Shown here: one piece after another, positions 17,272 to 26,423 of the stretch | Layout: the number at the start of each line of letters is the position of its first letter | Numbering within the stretch: the stretch's first letter is position 1 | Assembly (NCBI GenBank): GCA_937927515.1 | Contig: CALBDO010000008.1 | Coordinates: 86,434-150,433 of the forward strand | Length of the DNA stretch: 64,000 bases | Direction: 5' to 3' | Source of the DNA: Candidatus Kapaibacterium sp. | GTDB taxonomy: Bacteria > Bacteroidota > Ignavibacteria > Kapaibacteriales > UBA2268 | Notes under the pieces: model-generated | Database searches by the model: none | Told to the model about the DNA's origin: nothing | What the model saw: the letters and a program-made list of their open reading frames with translations, nothing else | Made by a program: the position numbers and the translations under genes

Positions 17272-18030
17272 TTAATTATTACCTTTTGGAGAATTGTTCT
17301 TATCACTTGGTTGTTTTTCAATTTTAACCAGCTCGATTTCGAATATTGTTGTAGCATTTGGTGGTATAGTTGGAGGAGCACCTTTGTCGCCCCAGCCGAG
17401 GTGGGGCGGAACATAGATTCGCCAAATCGACCCTTCGCGCATACGTGTAATTGCCTCTCTCCAACCGGGAACAACCCTTGCTAGTTCGAGTGTCACAGGG
17501 CTTCGAGTATAAGTGTTGTCGAACACCCTACCGTCGAGGTATTGAGCTTTTAGATGGATGGTGACAAAATCAGTTTCTTTCGGAATATCTCCTTTTCCCT
17601 CGCGAAGCACTTCGTACTGTAAGCCAGATGGCGTCTCGACAATCCCAGGTCTTTTTCTATTGCTATCCAAGAATGCCTTGCCTTGTTCAAGATTTTTTGG
17701 TGCTTCTTCCAAAAGCTTCTTCTCTTGGATTTTCATCCGTTCTTCTTGTCGTGTGAGTAATATCTTTTGAAATTCTATCCTAAATGAGTCCAATTCACCG
17801 GGGGTCATAAATGTAGAGTCACCCTTGAAAGCATTTCTAAATCCTAAAACAAGATAATCCATATTTATTTTTAAAGAATCGCGCATCATTTGTCGTCCAA
17901 TGTCGTAACCAATCATATAACTGGCTTTGTCGTCTGGATTTGTAGGCTTTGGCAAATTTGTCTTGATTGTCTCCCGTCCACCACAAGAGAACAGAAAAAC
18001 CACGGAAAGAAAGAAAAGGAAATTTCTCAT
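17272..18030 (-). CDS. FKBP-type peptidyl-prolyl cis-trans isomerase, lipoprotein
   Basis: This envelope folding catalyst has a lipobox at LFSC (cysteine about residue 16), an FkpA/Mip-like N-terminal dimerisation region (KASYMIGYDIGRQMM) with a charged helix, and a C-terminal FKBP domain from about residue 130. Recognisable FKBP positions are DGRVFDNTY, VVPGWREAI and IPPNATTIFEIELVKIE. The usual LAYG turn is LGWG. At 252 residues it is of normal Mip-class length. It heads a two-gene minus-strand unit with the secreted unknown downstream. A TAATTTTG element lies 22 bases before the ATG. Confidence 0.92.
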   Translation of the reverse strand: MRNFLFFLSVVFLFSCGGRETIKTNLPKPTNPDDKASYMIGYDIGRQMMRDSLKINMDYLVLGFRNAFKGDSTFMTPGELDSFRIEFQKILLTRQEERMKIQEKKLLEEAPKNLEQGKAFLDSNRKRPGIVETPSGLQYEVLREGKGDIPKETDFVTIHLKAQYLDGRVFDNTYTRSPVTLELARVVPGWREAITRMREGSIWRIYVPPHLGWGDKGAPPTIPPNATTIFEIELVKIEKQPSDKNNSPKGNN

Positions 18031-18052
18031 CTTGTTACCCTATTAAAAAAAA

Positions 18053-18060
18053 CAAAATTA
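18053..18060 (-). promoter_or_regulatory. TAATTTTG -7 element for the FKBP isomerase gene
   Basis: The minus strand reads TAATTTTG, an exact TAnnTTTG match, 22 bases before the ATG of the FKBP gene in a 97-base divergent region. No clear -33 TTTG is seen. Confidence 0.4.
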
Positions 18061-18127
18061 CAAATTATTTTTTTGTAAATTTTAGTAATTTGCTAAGTTA
18101 CGACTATAAAAAAAGTTAATATACACA

Positions 18128-19348
18128 ATGGTAGCCGAATTTAAATTTCCAAGCGAAATAGACCCTCTGGGAGGCAATGTGAACCGTAGCTTGGATTATC
18201 AAAGGTTGCCACAAGGACGGCAAAAGCAGATTTCTGTGCGAAATGGCGAAATCATTCGTGGCAAGATTATGGAAGTCATTTCCCCTCGCCAGGCTGTAAT
18301 CTCCCTGCCCGATGGAACATTTACTGCAGAAATTTCAGGTAAATTCAAACCAGGCGACGAGCTTTTTTTCCGCGTCCAATCTGCAGAACCTACTTTGATA
18401 CTAAAAATTCATAGCCTATTTGTAACAAGAGACAATAAAGAACTATCAACAAATGAAATTTTACGAATTTTAGACCTACCACGAACAAACTTGTTTGAAA
18501 AAATTATCGAAAGCGAAAAATCAAAATCAAATCTTCTTGTACGCGATGATATAATTCTTTTGGCAAAATATGCTCAGTCAATAACTGAGAAATATCCGAA
18601 AGAGAATATAAACTTACTACTTCGGTTTTTGGAATTTTCGCTGAAAAATCTAATTATGCCCGAGACACAGCTTTATTTCTCTTACGCAAAAATTTTCGAT
18701 TTTGGCAAAATCTCCAACCAAATTATAAATTTCTTACTATCTAATCAAAAATTGTTGCCCGAAGAAAGTAGAAAAAAAATCTTGGATTTCCAAAATTTAC
18801 TTACCAAAAGAACAGATACTACTACTCTTTTTCAATTATTCAGCCCCAATTTTTCCCACACAAGTGATAACTTTATTAATACACTTGTCTCGGCGCTCAA
18901 TCAATTAGACCTATCATCGGATATTAAATCAATCTTTACCGAACTTAAAAGTATTTTAAACTACCTATGGACAATTAACTCCGCATCGATACTTTCGGGC
19001 GGGAATACTATTTTTTTCATTCTTCCATACATACAAGGAACTAATTTAAGATATTCTGTCTTTCGTTATCGCAAAAAAGTGTTTGGTAGCAAGCAAGAAG
19101 AAACTTTCACCCTCGATGACGAAGAAACAATCGAGCCAGTCGCAAGCAACTTGGAAAATGAAATGAAACAATTTTTCTCAAGCCAGCAAGGGAAACAATT
19201 ATACCAGCAACTTGTCAATTCATACAAAAGAACCTCTACTCGAGAAGGGGATAAATTAATCATCAAATCACCATTTGGTTCGGTTCAAGTTGTCCGCATT
19301 TTTGCTCCAGGAAGCAGTGGGCAAGCCAGCGTCTCAATTGTGATTTAA
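18128..19348 (+). CDS. Flagellar hook-length control FliK-like protein
   Basis: The N-terminal region around residues 35-95 (GEIIRGKIMEVISPRQAVISL and KPGDELFFRVQ) matches the beta-rich start of FliK-like proteins, which measure hook length and switch export specificity in the flagellar secretion system. The middle is helical and poorly conserved. Near residues 295-325 a typical FliK-type strand pair appears (FILPYIQGTNLRYSVFRYRKK). A FliK role fits the fliLMNO cluster found 10 kb away, but the gene sits next to cysS and the usual compact C-terminal FliK motif is weak, so this is a family-level call. It is divergent from the FKBP gene. Confidence 0.55.
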   Translation: MVAEFKFPSEIDPLGGNVNRSLDYQRLPQGRQKQISVRNGEIIRGKIMEVISPRQAVISLPDGTFTAEISGKFKPGDELFFRVQSAEPTLILKIHSLFVTRDNKELSTNEILRILDLPRTNLFEKIIESEKSKSNLLVRDDIILLAKYAQSITEKYPKENINLLLRFLEFSLKNLIMPETQLYFSYAKIFDFGKISNQIINFLLSNQKLLPEESRKKILDFQNLLTKRTDTTTLFQLFSPNFSHTSDNFINTLVSALNQLDLSSDIKSIFTELKSILNYLWTINSASILSGGNTIFFILPYIQGTNLRYSVFRYRKKVFGSKQEETFTLDDEETIEPVASNLENEMKQFFSSQQGKQLYQQLVNSYKRTSTREGDKLIIKSPFGSVQVVRIFAPGSSGQASVSIVI

Positions 19349-19394
19349 TTTATTTGTGCTAATTTTGCTTTTTGCAAAACCAACGAAATACAAC

Positions 19395-20867
19395 ATGGCT
19401 TATCAAATATACCTTTTTAATTCACTTACAAGAAAAATCGAGAAATTCACACCACTGGAAGGTAAAACAGTTCGAATGTATTCTTGCGGCCCAACAGTAT
19501 ACAATTATGCTCACATTGGTAATATGCGTTCCTTTCTCTTTGCAGACCTATTGCAAAGGGTATTGAGGGTGGTCGGTGGATATAAAGTCCGTTGGGTAAT
19601 GAATATTACGAACATTGATGACAAAACGATAAGAGATAGCGCCTTTGGTAGTATAGCTTGGTTGCCAGAGATGGGAAAGCAAACAGACGACCCAATGCAA
19701 AACTTAATAAAATTCACAGAATTTTATCGCAAAGCATTTCTCGAGGATATACAAAAGCTGGGTATAAATCTGAACGACTTTTACAAAATGCCCAAAGCAA
19801 CGGATTATATTCCTCAAATGCAGGAGTTAGTGAAAAGAATTGTGGAAAAAGGTTTTGGGTACATCGCTAATGGTTCGGTCTACTTCGATGTAAGCAAATG
19901 GAGAAATTATGACATTTATGGCAAACTTTATCATATCGATTTTGAAAAATTCAAAGAAGGCTCGAGGATAGACGCCGACTCTTACGATAAAGAAGAGTTT
20001 TCAGATTTTGCTCTCTGGAAGGCAAAGAAAACTGGAGAACCGTATTGGAAATTTACTTTAAATGGAATATGTTGCGATGGACGGCCAGGGTGGCACCTTG
20101 AGTGCTCTGTAATGGAACGAGAAATTCTTGGGCTACCGTTCGACATTCACACTGGTGGCGTAGACCTTAAATTCCCGCATCACGAAGATGAAATCGCCCA
20201 AAGCAAAGCCGGATATGGCATCGAACCCACTGCATTTTGGTGTCACAATGAATTTCTGCTCGTCGAAAGCAAAAAGATGAGCAAATCACTAGGAAATTTT
20301 TTCACACTGCGCGACTTGCTCGAAAAAGGTATAGACCCTATCGACATAAGATACCTAATGTTTACTGTTCATTATTCGACACAATTAAACTTTACTTTCG
20401 ATGGCTTGAACTCTGCACGTAAAGCACGCCTACGAGTGCAGAACTACATCTATGAATTGTTCGAAAATAAAAACGAAACTGGCATCGAACCAGACATAGA
20501 AAAACTCCGCGACCTTGTGTTTGCAGAACTGGCAAACGATTTACAAACGCCCAAGGCAATTGCCTATTTATTCGAATTTCTAAATGAGCACCCAGCAAAT
20601 AATTTAAGCAAATCTGCTGTAAATCGTCTGGTCAACTTTTTCGAAGAACTTAACAAAATATTTAACGTATGGAAAATTGAACCAAAACCAAGCGAAACTA
20701 TACAAATCCCCGAGGAAGTTATTCATCTGGCAGAGAAAAGATACCAAGCAAGAAAAGACAAAGACTACAAGTTGGCAGACAAGTTGAGAGAGGAAATACT
20801 ATCCAAGGGATTTATTGTTATTGACAAAAAAGATGGCTTCGAATTGAGACCAAACGAAAACGATTGA
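19395..20867 (+). CDS. cysS: Cysteinyl-tRNA synthetase
   Basis: This class I tRNA synthetase charges tRNA-Cys. The zinc-cysteine and HIGH-type motif are in YSCGPTVYNYAHIGN, followed by NITNIDDKTI. The zinc-site sequences CCDGRPGWHLECSVM and GGVDLKFPHHEDEIAQS are present, as is KMSKSLGN. I prefer ATG 19395 (490 residues) to the track's GTG 19356, because MAYQIYLFNSLTRKIEKF is the standard N-terminus and the extra residues look unconserved. Neither start has a strong Shine-Dalgarno sequence. It follows the FliK-like gene by 46 bases and converges on the phosphohexomutase gene. Confidence 0.96.
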   Translation: MAYQIYLFNSLTRKIEKFTPLEGKTVRMYSCGPTVYNYAHIGNMRSFLFADLLQRVLRVVGGYKVRWVMNITNIDDKTIRDSAFGSIAWLPEMGKQTDDPMQNLIKFTEFYRKAFLEDIQKLGINLNDFYKMPKATDYIPQMQELVKRIVEKGFGYIANGSVYFDVSKWRNYDIYGKLYHIDFEKFKEGSRIDADSYDKEEFSDFALWKAKKTGEPYWKFTLNGICCDGRPGWHLECSVMEREILGLPFDIHTGGVDLKFPHHEDEIAQSKAGYGIEPTAFWCHNEFLLVESKKMSKSLGNFFTLRDLLEKGIDPIDIRYLMFTVHYSTQLNFTFDGLNSARKARLRVQNYIYELFENKNETGIEPDIEKLRDLVFAELANDLQTPKAIAYLFEFLNEHPANNLSKSAVNRLVNFFEELNKIFNVWKIEPKPSETIQIPEEVIHLAEKRYQARKDKDYKLADKLREEILSKGFIVIDKKDGFELRPNEND

Positions 20868-20882
20868 GTTTGGCTTAGGTAT

Positions 20883-22280
20883 TTATCGCAACAGTCTAAC
20901 GGCACTATCGAGTAGTTCGTTTACGATGCTCATAGAGCTTGCTTCTGCATAGAAACGCACTAGTGGTTCTGTCCCCGAGGGTCTTATCAAAAGCCAACCG
21001 TCATCTAAATAGAATTTATAACCATCCTTTGTATCGATATTTCTAACTAAATATTTTCCAATTTTCGTGGGGCTTTTCGAGCAAGCACGAAGCAAAGCTC
21101 TCTTTTCTTGTTCCGAGACTCTTAAATCGCGCCTCCAATAACGATGTGGACCGAATTCTTTATCCAACTCGTCGGATAGTTCTTTGACTGTCATATTTCG
21201 TTTAGCCATTATCTCGAGCAATAACAAAGCATTGAATATACCATCGCGCTCGGGTATATGTATGATTGTGCCTAAACCGCCGGATTCCTCCCCGCCGATT
21301 AATATTTTTTGCTCGTTCATCAATTTAGCAATATGTTTGAAGCCTACGGGTGTCTCAAATAACTGCAAGTTGTTTTTTTCGCAGTACTTGTCCACCATTG
21401 AGGTGAGCGAGACCGTTTTTGCAACAGCGCCCTTTTTCCCACGAAATTCATAAAGGTATTTCAACAAAATCATAAAGATACGATGCGAGTCGACAAAGTT
21501 TCCCTCGTTGTCTACAACCCCCAGTCTATCTGCATCACCATCAGAAGCAATTCCAATGTCGTATTTACCAGTTTTCATTAAATCTACCAAGGCATGTAAA
21601 TTTTCGGGAACGGGTTCTGGATGGTGTAATTCTCCAAATGATGGGTTTACAGAGCCATGTATCTCGGTAATATCGGGAAGAAGCAACTTGAGTATACCTT
21701 GACCGGCACCATACATCGGGTCGAACAAAATTTTAAAGTTCTTAGAACGTATCAAATCTATATCAATTTTTTTCTTTATATACCTTAAATATGGCTCACG
21801 TGCATCAAATGGACGAATAAGTCTTGTCCCAATGTATATGTCCCAAGATTTAAATCTCATTTTTGGGACTCTTTTAATATTTTGCAATTCAGCTTCGACC
21901 TTTTTAACTTCCTCGGGTGGAGCTGGCCCACCGAAGCGACCCTTGATTTTATATCCATTATAATTAGGTGGGTTATGAGATGCAGTAATAACAATTCCAA
22001 GGTCGGAGCCCTTTTGCTTGGTGTGAAAAGAAACCATAGGGGTCGAAGCAAAAGTATTGGTTAGATGTGCAACTATGTCATTGTATGCAAAAATCAGAGC
22101 AATTTCGTGAGCGAATTCCTTTGATAGGAATCGAGTATCGTAACCTATAACAACAGAAAGGTTGGATTTTTTTAAAGATTTAAGATAATTAACAGTGGCA
22201 AGGGCAACTTTGTGTAAATTTTCAAAAGTGAAATCCCGAGCGATTTCACCACGCCATCCATCGGTACCAAAAGCAATCAT
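20883..22280 (-). CDS. Phosphoglucomutase/phosphomannomutase family protein
   Basis: This cytoplasmic alpha-D-phosphohexomutase moves a phosphate between C1 and C6 through a phosphoserine. The active serine is S101 in TASHNPP, the metal loop is DGDADRLG, the sugar-ring loop is GGEESGGLG and the C-terminal phosphate-binding segment is IRPSGTEPLVRFY. These loops fit the phosphoglucomutase/phosphomannomutase branch; glucosamine mutase usually differs in the GEESGG region. Substrate preference cannot be fixed from sequence. It is the last gene of the outer-membrane protein-asnS-trxA-phhB-eno run, 26 bases behind eno. A TAATTTTG element only four bases before the ATG could give an additional leaderless transcript. 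Confidence 0.88.
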   Translation of the reverse strand: MIAFGTDGWRGEIARDFTFENLHKVALATVNYLKSLKKSNLSVVIGYDTRFLSKEFAHEIALIFAYNDIVAHLTNTFASTPMVSFHTKQKGSDLGIVITASHNPPNYNGYKIKGRFGGPAPPEEVKKVEAELQNIKRVPKMRFKSWDIYIGTRLIRPFDAREPYLRYIKKKIDIDLIRSKNFKILFDPMYGAGQGILKLLLPDITEIHGSVNPSFGELHHPEPVPENLHALVDLMKTGKYDIGIASDGDADRLGVVDNEGNFVDSHRIFMILLKYLYEFRGKKGAVAKTVSLTSMVDKYCEKNNLQLFETPVGFKHIAKLMNEQKILIGGEESGGLGTIIHIPERDGIFNALLLLEIMAKRNMTVKELSDELDKEFGPHRYWRRDLRVSEQEKRALLRACSKSPTKIGKYLVRNIDTKDGYKFYLDDGWLLIRPSGTEPLVRFYAEASSMSIVNELLDSAVRLLR

Positions 22281-22284
22281 AAAT

Positions 22285-22292
22285 CAAAATTA
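22285..22292 (-). promoter_or_regulatory. TAATTTTG element four bases before the phosphohexomutase start
   Basis: The minus strand reads TAATTTTG, the same octamer found upstream of four other genes, but here it ends four bases before the ATG. If active, transcription would begin at or inside the start codon. It may also be a chance match in AT-rich spacer. Confidence 0.25.
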
Positions 22293-22306
22293 TATGTTGA
22301 ACAATT

Positions 22307-23902
<1,596 letters not shown>

Positions 23903-23906
<4 letters not shown>

Positions 23907-24229
23907 TTCAATAATTTCTCGATTTGTTCAAGGATAATCGACTTTCCAACTGCTCCAATTGTGGATGAAATTAATTTACCATTTTGGAAGTATAACAAAG
24001 TGGGTATAGAGCGAATTCCATAGTTAATGGCAGTATTTGGGTTGTTGTCTACATCGAGTTTACATACTTTAATTTTACCGTCGTACTCTTTAGCGATTTC
24101 TTCAACTATTGGGGCAATCAAACGACAGGGCGCACACCAAGTTGCCCAGAAGTCTACGATGACTGGGATGTCCGAATTAATAACCTCGTCTTCAAACGTT
24201 TGGTCTGTAACATGAATAACTTGTCCCAT
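23903..24229 (-). CDS. trxA: Thioredoxin
   Basis: This 108-residue cytoplasmic dithiol reductant has the canonical active site in FWATWCAPCRLIAP (residues about 28-41), the cis-proline segment GIRSIPTLLYF, and the usual N-terminal VTDQTFEDEV strand-helix. It lies 52 bases after asnS on the same strand and its stop overlaps the phhB-like start (ATGA). The substrate range is not indicated by context. The thioredoxin-dependent protein DsbD, encoded at 43555-45543, is a plausible electron acceptor. Confidence 0.97.
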
Positions 24230-24281
24230 AATCCACCAAATAAAATAAATTTATATATTCGAATTAAAACACAAAATATTT

Positions 24282-25649
24282 TTAAGGGAAAATTCTATAA
24301 ATCATTCTTGGAAAAGGAATAACTTCTCGAATGTGCTTAGCTCCAGTAATCCATTTTACTGTTCTTTCGATACCAAGACCAAATCCACTATGAGGCACAG
24401 AACCAAATTTCCTTAGGTCTAAATACCACTGAAATGCATCCAACGGGAGATTTTCTTCCTTAATTCGTTCTAATAGCAAATCATAGTTGTCTTCTCGCTG
24501 GCTACCACCAATTATTTCGCCACCACGTTCTGGGGCAAGCATATCCATAGCAAGAACAAGTTCTGGATTTTCTGGGTCGCGTTTCATATAAAATGCCTTT
24601 ACTTTTGCAGGGTAATGATGAATTATACAAGGCTTGTCGAATTGCTCCATCAAAGCTTCCTCTTGAACAGCGCCAAAATCTTCGCCCCATGGAAATGGTT
24701 CTTCGACCTCTTTCCCGTCCAATTTCCTTATCAAAGGAACGTTGTGCTTATTCAACCATTCAACAGCTTCGGTATAAGTCATTCGATAGAATGGGCGCTT
24801 AACTTTTTCCAACTGTGTAATATCTCTTTCGAGTGTTTCGAGTTCGCGACGACATGTTTTAAGAACATAATGAACAATATATTCAACGAGGTCTTCGGCT
24901 AGGTCCATATCGTCTTCCAAATCGAAGAAAGCCATCTCTGGCTCGACCATCCAAAATTCTGTCAAATGCTTCCGTGTTTTGGAAAGTTCAGCTCGAAACA
25001 CTGGTCCGAAAGTATATACCTTTCCCAAAGCCATTGCCGAGGCTTCGGCATATAATTGACCAGACTGCGATAGGTAAGCTTTGCCAAGGTCGAAATATTG
25101 GGTCTCGAACAAGGTTGTGGTGCCTTCGCAAGCATTTGGGGTCAAGATTGGTGAATCCATCAATTTAAAGCCATTACCATCGAAAAAGTCGCGTATAGCT
25201 TTGACTACAGCAGCACGAACACGCATGATAGCATGCTGACGAGAGGACCGTAGCCACAAGTGGCGATGTTCGAGTAGGAAAGTGTCTCCGTGCTCCTTGG
25301 GAGTGATAGGGTAATCCTTTGTAAGTTGTATAATTTGGATATCCAAAACATCAACTTCGTAGCCAGAGGGAGCTCGGGCTTCCTCGCGCACAGTTCCCTT
25401 GATAATTACGGAGCTTTCTTGTGTTAGTTCTTTGGCTTTTTCGAAAACCTCTTCGCTAACATTCCCACGAAAAACAACGCATTGGACAATACCCGTCCCA
25501 TCGCGAAGTTGAATAAATTGTAATTTGCCCTTCCCAGTTTTATGATAAACCCAGCCACGCAGTACAATCTCCTGTCCAACATATTGCGAAAGGTTTTCAA
25601 TATAGTGGTATGTTTTATATCGAGAAATAATCGTGGTTTCAGTTTGCAT
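24282..25649 (-). CDS. asnS: Asparaginyl-tRNA synthetase
   Basis: This class IIb tRNA synthetase has an N-terminal OB-fold anticodon-binding domain (residues about 20-120, GWVYHKTGKGKLQFIQLRDG) and a catalytic domain from about 135. Class II motif 2 is in FGPVFRAELSKTRKHLTEFWMVEPEMAF and motif 3 in GLGIERTVKWITG. The insert pattern TPNACEGTTTLFETQYF favours AsnRS over AspRS. At 455 residues it is of usual length. The start codon overlaps the stop of the upstream outer-membrane protein gene by one base, so the two are cotranscribed. Confidence 0.95.
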   Translation of the reverse strand: MQTETTIISRYKTYHYIENLSQYVGQEIVLRGWVYHKTGKGKLQFIQLRDGTGIVQCVVFRGNVSEEVFEKAKELTQESSVIIKGTVREEARAPSGYEVDVLDIQIIQLTKDYPITPKEHGDTFLLEHRHLWLRSSRQHAIMRVRAAVVKAIRDFFDGNGFKLMDSPILTPNACEGTTTLFETQYFDLGKAYLSQSGQLYAEASAMALGKVYTFGPVFRAELSKTRKHLTEFWMVEPEMAFFDLEDDMDLAEDLVEYIVHYVLKTCRRELETLERDITQLEKVKRPFYRMTYTEAVEWLNKHNVPLIRKLDGKEVEEPFPWGEDFGAVQEEALMEQFDKPCIIHHYPAKVKAFYMKRDPENPELVLAMDMLAPERGGEIIGGSQREDNYDLLLERIKEENLPLDAFQWYLDLRKFGSVPHSGFGLGIERTVKWITGAKHIREVIPFPRMIYRIFP

Positions 25650-26314
25650 TACCTTCCCCCAAAAATAATACCGACACCTAAAGTTAAAAAGTTCTTGTCT
25701 CGTTCCTCAGATGTATTTCCAATTAAATTTACAAACCAATATTTTGCCTCGACATTTAAAGTGACTAAACCGACATTGAAATCCAGACCCAACCCCAAAC
25801 CAGCTCCAATTCTGCTATCCGTTTTACTTGTGGCTATTGGAAGCTCTTGATTTAACTTTACAATGTCTATTGAATTCAAAATGTAAAAATATGATAAATT
25901 CCCACTAAGATAAGGAGAAACTGCACTTTTGAATATGTAAAGGTCTATCCCAGCAGAGATGGGAATAAAATTTTGAATTGTTCTTAAAATTACCGTATCG
26001 TATGGTTCCTGCGGGAAATACAATCTTAACTCCGATTTAGGAAATCGATTCAAAGTAATTGCACCACGAAAGTTGAAGTTGTCTGTCAAGGGCAAGCTCA
26101 AATTCAAACCCAAGTGGTAACCAATTTTTGCCGACTCTCGCGCTACATTCCATAAGTTGTTATTTAAATTAATCTTTTCGGAATTATAAATATCATTAAT
26201 TTGTGAATTGGGAGTGGACAATCCGATAGCAAAGCCCACACCCAATGGAGCACCAGAAGAATTGTAGCAAACAATATAACCAAGTATAATGATTGCACAA
26301 AAAATTTTTCTCAT
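25649..26314 (-). CDS. Outer-membrane beta-barrel protein (PorT/OmpW-like)
   Basis: The 221-residue product has a signal peptide ending near SSGAP (about residue 22) and then alternating amphipathic strands with a closing strand ending in IIFGGR, typical of a small eight-strand outer-membrane barrel of the FCB group. I cannot assign a specific function. It is the first gene of a minus-strand run leading into asnS, with which it overlaps by one base. It is divergent from the large OmpA-family gene, and each side of the 109-base region has a TAnnTTTG element. Confidence 0.65.
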   Translation of the reverse strand: MRKIFCAIIILGYIVCYNSSGAPLGVGFAIGLSTPNSQINDIYNSEKINLNNNLWNVARESAKIGYHLGLNLSLPLTDNFNFRGAITLNRFPKSELRLYFPQEPYDTVILRTIQNFIPISAGIDLYIFKSAVSPYLSGNLSYFYILNSIDIVKLNQELPIATSKTDSRIGAGLGLGLDFNVGLVTLNVEAKYWFVNLIGNTSEERDKNFLTLGVGIIFGGR

Positions 26315-26345
26315 AATTGCGTCTTTTTATTCTTTTCAAACATTA

Positions 26346-26353
26346 CAAAATTA
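26346..26353 (-). promoter_or_regulatory. TAATTTTG -7 element for the barrel protein-asnS-trxA-eno operon
   Basis: The minus strand reads TAATTTTG, an exact TAnnTTTG match, 31 bases before the ATG of the first gene in this six-gene run. It would drive asnS, trxA, phhB-like, eno and the mutase. No clear -33 element was seen. Confidence 0.42.
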
Positions 26354-26367
26354 AAAAATTGTTTTTG

Positions 26368-26375
26368 TATATTTG
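26368..26375 (+). promoter_or_regulatory. TATATTTG -7 element for the tandem-OmpA gene
   Basis: The plus strand reads TATATTTG, an exact TAnnTTTG match, 48 bases before the ATG at 26424. It lies 14 bases from the divergent -7 element at 26346-26353, so the two promoters overlap back to back. Confidence 0.42.
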
Positions 26376-26423
26376 CTTTTTTAGGTAAATCTAATTTTAG
26401 TTGGATTATTGTGAGGTTGTCTT

